From Jacaranda mimosifolia (taxonomy: Eukaryota > Streptophyta > Magnoliopsida > Lamiales > Bignoniaceae), in the NCBI GenBank assembly GCA_018894105.1, contig CM032119.1, forward strand, positions 12,293,246 to 12,357,245: DNA of 64,000 nt. The letters run 5' to 3'. The translations under genes and the position numbers were made by a program. The notes under the pieces are model-generated. The model saw nothing but the letters and a program-made list of their open reading frames with translations, ran no database searches and had not been told where the DNA came from. This document shows, one piece after another, positions 57,664 through 64,000 of the stretch (positions are counted from its first letter, which is position 1; the number at the start of each line of letters is the position of its first letter).

Positions 57664-59045
57664 AGGGGTGTGCATTCGGTTAAAACCAATCGCATTGATT
57701 CGGTTCGTTAATCAAAATTTTTAATTTTTCGAAATGCCTAACCGAAAACTGAACCAAATTATGTTCGATTTTTAACCGATTGTGATCCGTTCGATTTTTA
57801 ACCAATTGTGATCCGTTCGATTTTGATTTTAACCGAAACCGAACCGGTCACAATAGGTTCGATTAACCCAAAATCGAATCAATTTTTTGAACCAAACTAT
57901 GTTTGATTTTAACCAATTGTGATTAGTTCGATTTCGATTTTAACCGAAACCGAAACCGAAACCGAATCTGTCACAATGGATTCGGTTAAACTTAACCGAA
58001 CCAAAACAGGTTTTTTAACCAAAAAAATCGGTTCAATTTTGGGTTAACATAATTGGTTGGTTCTTCCAAAAAAAAAATTATTTTTTGTACCAAAAAAGTG
58101 TGATAAAAGTTTGTTTGATAAAAAGTAAGTTTGTTTGATAAAATATTTGAATTGGGTTACTTATTCTTTTAGTACCAAAAAAATTATTTGATAAAAAATA
58201 TTTGTTTTTGGGTGAAAATATTGGATTAGATCACTTTTTTTTGTACCAAAAAATTTGGTTTTAGGTAAATAATTTGAATTAGATTACTTGTTCTTTTTTT
58301 ACTATTTGATAAAAAAATGTTTAAATGATAAAAAATTTGAATTGAACAAATATTTAATACTAACATATTTGTTTAATAAAAGCTTGTATAATACTATAAT
58401 GACAAGTTGTAATGTGTATTAGTTCATATAATAAAAAAATTGTAATCATGATAAATCATCTTTTTTTTTCTCTTTGTATCATTATTATTCATGTCTTTAT
58501 GTCACATATTAATATCTATACTATTTATAAATCATAGGGTTTTTAATAAATATTTTGATATATTTAGTAATAAGATGATAAATCCAATTATATCTCATAA
58601 AAAAAAGAGAATATAGTTTTATTTTCCCTTCTCATTTTTCTCTTCTCCAATTTTACTTCTTTTTTCCTCAATTATTTCACCTTATCAAAAATTTCTTTTT
58701 ATTTATCCCCAAAACTTAAAACTACATTAACACTTACATTATTTGAAAAATTATATTTATTTATCTTAAACTTAAAAATTTTAATAAAAATTGAGAAATA
58801 AAACTAGAATTAGTGCACTTGAATAATAAAATTTTATATATAAAAAAAATGCAGAAACCGATTTTGGTTCGGTTTAAACTGACCACAAAATTAAAATACT
58901 AATTTTCCATTTAGTTTTAGTTAACTGGGTAAAAAAACGAACCGAAAATCAATTTTTTTTTAAATGCAAAATCAAAAACCAAACCGAAACTACTTCAATT
59001 CGATTCAGTTCAGTTCGATAGGTTTCGATTTTTCTAAACACCCCT
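57664..59045. mobile_element. Non-autonomous DNA transposon with 10-bp target duplication (MULE-like)
   Basis: The 1382-bp element begins AGGGGTGT and ends ACACCCCT. It is flanked by the perfect 10-bp duplication GGCTTGGCTT (57654-57663 and 59046-59055). Subterminal regions at both ends are packed with TCGGTT/AACCGA motifs in opposite orientation, including about 26-bp tandem units near 57770-57835. The middle is AT-rich without transposase. The length of the target duplication fits Mutator-like elements better than hAT (8 bp). Confidence 0.85.
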
Positions 59046-59055
59046 GGCTTGGCTT

Positions 59056-59640
59056 GTCCTTTGGTTTCTTTGGCTCATTTACTCAATTAATTAATTTTAA
59101 GGTCCATTTGCTACTTTTAATCAATTTACAAATTGCTCTTAAGTTCAATTTTAGCCATATCATCAAGTCTCATCTATTTTTGGTGAAATATTTTTAATTT
59201 TACATCAAAAATATATTATAAGTATAATTTATTAAAGTTTTCTTATTTTAATTTGGAATAATTATTCTTGAATTAAGAGCTTGCAAATTCTCGACTATTG
59301 TCCGAGTTGAGGTTGAGTAGGTTTTAAAGTCTTCAAGTCCTCCAAAAGGTGCTCTGTAAAGGTGGCTTTGTTGGCACCTAAGGAGTTGGCGAAAAGAAAG
59401 AAAGCTCCATCTTGGCTAGAGAGATAAAGAGGAAGTAAAGTCTTATCGGGAATGTTGAGATGAGTTCTCAAGGTAATGTCTTCTATATTCTTTGATCTCT
59501 TCTTCCTATTTTTTTTTTCCTTGACCCTTTGAGCATTCTTTTACAACTTCTTTTGAGTTAGCAATAGTTTTGGGATCTAAGTCGAGCTAAAGGATATTTA
59601 AGTGCTAGTTCTAAGTTGGGCTTAGGAAGGGACATTGAGT
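59056..59640 (+). other. Left part of the second gypsy region, unassigned
   Basis: No clear protein. A segment near 59370-59430 (AKRKKAPSWL-type translation) could be the start of the oppositely oriented gene of the relic, but this is weak. Confidence 0.25.
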
Positions 59641-59779
59641 GATCAGCCAAATGGGAGCAGATGACGAACCGAGGTGGTGGCCCCATAGCTGGCCATCCAT
59701 CCATCATGATAGCAGTATTGGGCCCTTATTATGCACCTAAGGTGGCAACTCGCATAGCCATTGGTTGGGACGCCCGTGA

Positions 59780-60075
59780 AGCATGCTTGCCTTAAGCGCC
59801 CGCGTGGTGCCTATTGTTGGTGCCCACTAGGCATTAACCTTCGGCATCTTAGACGGGCACCCACGTCTAGTCACTCATAGGAGCTTACGACGCACGCAAG
59901 CTACTTCGTGCTCGTGGGGCTCATCCCCCAAGTGGTGTTAAGGAGCAGATGCTAGCCTTGAGCGCCCATAGGGTACCTTAGGCGGGTACCCACGGCGAGT
60001 TACTTGTAAGACCCGACAAACTTGTGTAAGCTAATAAGTTCTTGAGTGGGTCGTCCCCCATACGGTATTGTATCG
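59780..60075 (+). repeat. GC-rich imperfect tandem repeat
   Basis: Two units (about 59785-59940 and 59941-60075) share GCCTTAAGCGCCC/GCCTTGAGCGCCC, then GGGCACCCACG/GGGTACCCACGG, then GAGTTACTTGTAAG-type and GTCGTCCCCCA/CTCATCCCCCA segments. Related GGGCACCC motifs recur at 61920-62075. They contrast with the AT-rich surroundings and probably belong to the untranslated part of the gypsy relic. Confidence 0.6.
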
Positions 60076-60744
60076 TGCTCCAGTCCTCCTTTTGATATAT
60101 AGCCAGTCCAGGCCTTAGAAAATTTTGAAGAGTCTCATAGTAAGAGTAGAACTAGTAAGTCATCTTCATTATCTAATTTGAATTCTAAAGAGAAGGGTTC
60201 TTTTGATGAAGAATCTGAGAGCATCCTTGCCAGGGATAATAGCTTCTCAAAGGCAATAGAAATTAAGTGTTACTCGAGCCAAAAGAATTAGATATTTTGA
60301 GGTATTGAGTTTATATCTCCCTTAAATTTAAGTTTGTTCTTCCTTTTCCTCAAGACAACGGGATATTGCCTCTTAAAGGGTATTTCACAGTCTTTAGTAG
60401 TTATTTTACTTGCAGGTTTTCTTTTCCTTCCGACCCTATTTTGCTACATGTAGTATGAAGCTATGGTGTGTGTTTGAGCTAACTCGTGCCTAACTCGCGT
60501 CCTTTGTGGGGTATAAACAACATCTGAGTGAGTTGAGTTTACTAATATCTTTGGATAGCTATCACTTTTATTTAGGGTGCATAAAGTGCTAAACAAGTCA
60601 TTCTTTCATTCCTTCTTTGATTCGTCCTAGTCAAGTTCACAACAACCTTCCCACGAGTTTCACTAAAGCAGGGTTGTTTGATTCTCCTTTTAATGTTACT
60701 CATATGTTTTTTGAAGGTACTTAGCATATTTTGCCTTTTGATTT

Positions 60745-61431
60745 ATGGTGTTTGTTTGCACGCATACATTTACTTCTCTCAAGTTTCCGTGTATTAGTCA
60801 TGCTTTAACTTTATTTTTCTTCTCTTCCTTGGTAGGAAAGAAAGTTGACTTTGTTAAGATCCATGCTCAGACGATGAAAAGAGAAACATATGAGAGACGT
60901 GTTATGGAGCAGCCGCCACCGAATAGGCATCGCCCAACCCCCCAAGTTCGCAGCTAGGCAAATGGCGGGCCACCATCACTAACGGTGGGCGCACCAGCTG
61001 CGGAATACGAGGTTGAGGTGTTGCTTTCTAGTTCTAGTGTGAAGCATGCTCATGGATCCACTTTCTAGAGGTGTTATTCTTCATCATTTTTTATATGTTT
61101 GGAGCGTAGGGATGAAATTTAGTTGAACAAATGTCATGTCGAGCAAAGGGAGCTCTATCTATAGTAAAACATCTTAAGAAAGAGGCTGCTGAAGTGGTTA
61201 AATAATAGAGTCAGAAGGAGGAAGAATTGGCTTAGCTACTTCAAAAGTATAAGCGCTTGAAGGTGAGGTATGCGAAGGAGGTGAAAAGTAGGAAAAAGTT
61301 TACTAGCTCTTCTGCTGGGAAGGCCTTCATAAATGGTGCTCGCCAGGATGCTATCAAAATGTTCAGAGGTTTTGGTGAGTTTTTTGAGGTATTAGAAGTG
61401 GAAGCAATGGTGATCTATGAGCATACTATTT
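60745..61431 (+). pseudogene. Oppositely oriented coding remnant of the second gypsy relic
   Basis: Frame 60745-60957 (KKVDFVKIHAQTMKRE near its middle) is followed, after a gap with stops, by a plus-strand stretch at about 61205-61431 rich in K, E and L and ending GKAFINGARQDAIKMFRGFGEFFEV. The combination of a coiled-coil-like stretch and an FF-E-type end resembles the extra gene of Tat elements. It sits opposite to the minus-strand protease at 63.2-63.7 kb, the same arrangement as in the element at 15260-25710. Function unknown. Confidence 0.4.
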
Positions 61432-63180
61432 AAACTGTCATCGTATTTTGAGCGAGACTGGACAATGCTCTGCAAAAGACTTGTTGATGCTAGTCCTCAC
61501 TATCCTAGTTATCCTAACTATTATAAAACTTGAGAGGAGACCTGAGGTTAGGACAGAGATTATAGCAAAAGGGGCCAACAGAACCAACTCTATGGGAATG
61601 AAGATACTTAGTTTAGAATAGTAGTAGAAAGTAGGATTTATGTCTCGAAATTCATTTAGTACTTTCCAGTCAACTTGATGAGTATTATCTTTGGCATATT
61701 TTTTCTTTTCGTATTGATGTTTACTTTTAGAAGCCCAGTGTTGGCCGGACACCCTTATATCTCTTTTATATGGTTTCAATAAAATTTCTTTATTTTCATT
61801 TATTTTGTGTTCATATAAATACTTAGCCAATTGAATAGCTTATTGACTTTGTATACTTGTACTTCCGGAATTAAAGAATGGGAGGCATGAAGACGCCATC
61901 ATGTTGGAAAAAATGAACCATAAACGCCCACGCAAGGCACTAGACTTGGGCACTCATGCAGGGTGTTAAACTTGGGTACTCATTCAGGGTACAGGCACCA
62001 GTCTAGGGCACCCACAGGGCGAGTGATGCCCGTAGGGCACCAGGCTCGCGTGCCCTAATACAGGGCACCCTCGTGAGATGTCTTTTCCTCTTTCTTAATT
62101 CTCTTGGTTATATTTCTTTTGTCAAATTTGTTGATAGTGCAATACCTTTGACAGTCACTTAGGGACTTGGAGAATTTAATTAATAAAATATCATAGGCAC
62201 TTTAGAGCATTTACAGAGTTAAAGTAACTGTGAGTGTAAAATATGATGAAGTTGTCTTTGGCATGCATAAAGTCCCCTCTTCTATATTGGCGTTAGTCTA
62301 CCTTATGGGAAGTGGAGTCCTCTGAAGGAGGAGAGTTAATTTTGCGCTCAAATAGTTTAAGTGTTGAGATGAGAACAAATGTGTTCATAGGTCTCTTAGG
62401 AGACTTCGAAATAAGTGTGTAATGACATGTGGAGTCGCCGAACTTAGAAATTTTTCTTTGTATATATTTCTAAGTGTCCAAATGTTACCACCTCAAGTCC
62501 CCTCCATGAGGACTTAAGGTGGGCTTCCGTTGCTGGATGGCATACGTGTCCTTTCGAAGTGTTCCTTAGCAAGTATCTCCAGATCGATTGTCACATACTC
62601 TAGAAAGGAGTCGATAGTAGGCTTTTGGAAAAGGCTCCTCATACACCCAAGGAAAGCCAATTGTGGGTCTTTTATGAAGGTGCCACATACTCCTGCAGGG
62701 AGGCAATGGTGGGCTTGTTTAGGGGGTGACTAGCACATATCCCCTTAGAGGCCTGTAGTAGGATTATGTTGGCGACCACATATCTTGGGGGGGCTTATAG
62801 TAAGATTACCCTTAGAGACTACCAGTACTCTGTGCACTCCTTCAAAAACCTTATAATGGATTTATGTCTAAAAGTTGTTTTCCAATTACTCCTCATATAT
62901 GCTACAAAGTTCAAGGTGATAGAAGAGACTATGTAATGATAAGAATATGAAATTTTTCACTTTTATTAAAAAATTAAAAATAAGAAATGAGTGTCATCCC
63001 TGAGTGGTAGGCTTTATTCGAATTTGATAGAGTAAATACTAAACATAAGAATTAAAGTAGAAAAGAAACCAAAATAAACTACTTATCATCATGAGGCGTT
63101 GTTAGAAACATGTTGCAGTTGTCACTAGGAGTATCTTGGGGTGCGCACGCTTTTACTAGGCTAACGCCCAGTAGTGCTCA
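61432..63180. other. Interior of the second gypsy relic, no recognised pol
   Basis: I found no RT, RNase H or integrase motif on either strand. 61920-62075 has GGGCACCC-type GC-rich repeats. 62460-62840 has short repeated phrases (for example CCTTAGAG, GACCACATAT). A deletion of pol between 61.4 and 63.2 kb is the simplest reading. Confidence 0.35.
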
Positions 63181-63181
63181 T

Positions 63182-63700
63182 TTATCTTTGTCTCATCCTT
63201 ATCCTCCGTGGGGGATTTTTTTCATCTATTTGGAAGTTGGGAGACTTCACCCTCTTTAAGGTGCTGGCATGACATTTTCTAGTCGCTTTTAAGTCACATA
63301 CCACCTCTCTGACTCCACTTGGTGTGGGAAACTTCATCTTCAAATGGCATGAAGAAATTGTGGCTTGAAATAAGTTCAGGGTTGGCCTTTCCAGGATCGC
63401 TTTGTATGCCAACGAAGTCTTCACCATCAAAAACCTTACAATCTGTGTCGCTCTCCTTGGGTGAGTACCTAAGGAAAGAAGCAACAATATTTCCCCAAAT
63501 GCTTCCACATGTCACCTATGAACCCCACTGGATGAGTATTGATCTTATGCATTTGTGTGTTGTCCACTTCAAGTTGGAGGAATACATCGTGGAATAATAT
63601 ATCTATCGAACTGCTACTGTCTACTAATATCTTCTTGACCTAAAAGTTAGCAAGGAATGCTGAGATCACTAAGGCATTATAGTGCCCTCATCTTCTGAGC
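63182..63700 (-). pseudogene. Gypsy aspartic protease fragment, minus strand
   Basis: Upstream of the frame 63508-63182, minus-strand translation near 63640-63590 gives VKKILVDSSSSIDILF, the protease active-site strand with D-S-S in place of D-T/S-G. The frame itself gives LPL-type strands, then AILERPTLN and CHLKMKFPTPSGVREV, the end of the protease as in plant Tat-type gag-pro. One or more frame changes separate the two. It is related to, but distinct from, the copy at 17850-18265. Confidence 0.82.
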
Positions 63701-64000
63701 TCCATAGCTTCTTCCCTAAAGGTGATGTGAAGTGCAGTAGGTGTACTTCAAATGTCCCATGAGCGGGGTCCACTGCATGAGATTGTACCTGTCAGGCTAC
63801 TTTTACTAATGATTTCCTTACCATGGAGGAATCTTCTCCAAACAGCCCTCAAAATATTGTGGAAATTACTCTTGTTGTGGGGAGATTGTTAGGATTATGT
63901 TGGCTTTGATGCTTCTTAGGAACTTGTGGTTGCTTTGACTTCCGCCTGTAACTTTTGTTCTCTTCTCAATGTGAAGCTTTTCATTGGGTTGGACACCTTG
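63701..64000 (-). pseudogene. Probable gag end of the second gypsy relic, running off the window
   Basis: This stretch lies 5' of the protease on the minus strand, where gag should be. I see no clean frame, only low-level open stretches. The call rests on position. Confidence 0.3.

Noticed and set aside
61438..61830. 130-codon minus-strand frame in the second gypsy relic
   Set aside because: No gypsy or host domain was recognised; it lies in a decayed interior.
1..64000. tRNA and rRNA genes
   Set aside because: B-box-like motifs at 11909 and about 48830 lack a full cloverleaf; no rRNA sequence was recognised.

Overview
The window looks like nuclear DNA of a flowering plant, most likely a eudicot. 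It is AT-rich, has long stretches of non-coding sequence, carries a MIR166 microRNA gene and a spliced plant-type methionine gamma-lyase gene, and is densely packed with plant transposable elements and an endogenous caulimovirid. I see no operon, plasmid, phage or CRISPR structure. Only two host genes are well supported: MIR166 (minus strand, hairpin about 2060-2255) and methionine gamma-lyase (minus strand, two exons between 42374 and 44610). Nearly everything else is mobile DNA or its decay products.

Layout from left to right. 1-3246: MIR166 with its downstream transcribed region and its upstream region. 3250-15259: AT-rich sequence with MITE-like and CACTA-like fragments, a long-TIR element (8664-9734), a possible tRNA-derived SINE, an 86-bp tandem duplication and a Tourist-like MITE (13071-13569). 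15260-25710: a complete but dead Ty3/gypsy element of Tat type, with two LTRs, gag, protease, RT, RNase H, a second RNase H, integrase and an antisense coding region before the 3' LTR. 27861-28840: the 5' end of a Ty1/copia element with a very short LTR. 29720-39080: a LINE on the minus strand, split by a 4.1-kb CACTA element (32656-36748, 3-bp target duplication) that seems to carry a fragment of a dienelactone hydrolase gene. 39640-40690: a broken hAT transposase gene.

42374-44715: methionine gamma-lyase with its TATA box; its only intron holds a Tourist-like MITE. Upstream of the gene lie three copies of one MITE family (45.5, 46.3 and 47.4 kb); the last ends in a 52-nt near-perfect hairpin. 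49595-56492: an endogenous pararetrovirus of petuvirus-like layout, joined in circularly permuted order: protease/RT/RNase H, then promoter and leader, then the tRNA-Met primer site, movement protein and coat protein. Its leader is repeated, inverted, at the right end. The inverted copy starts exactly at the base next to the primer-binding site, as minus-strand strong-stop DNA would.

57664-59045: an element with a perfect 10-bp target duplication. 59.3-64.0 kb: a second Tat-type gypsy relic on the minus strand with protease sequence at the window edge, apparently without pol, again with an oppositely oriented coding remnant.

All calls rest on reading the sequence and remembered family features; no database search was run.
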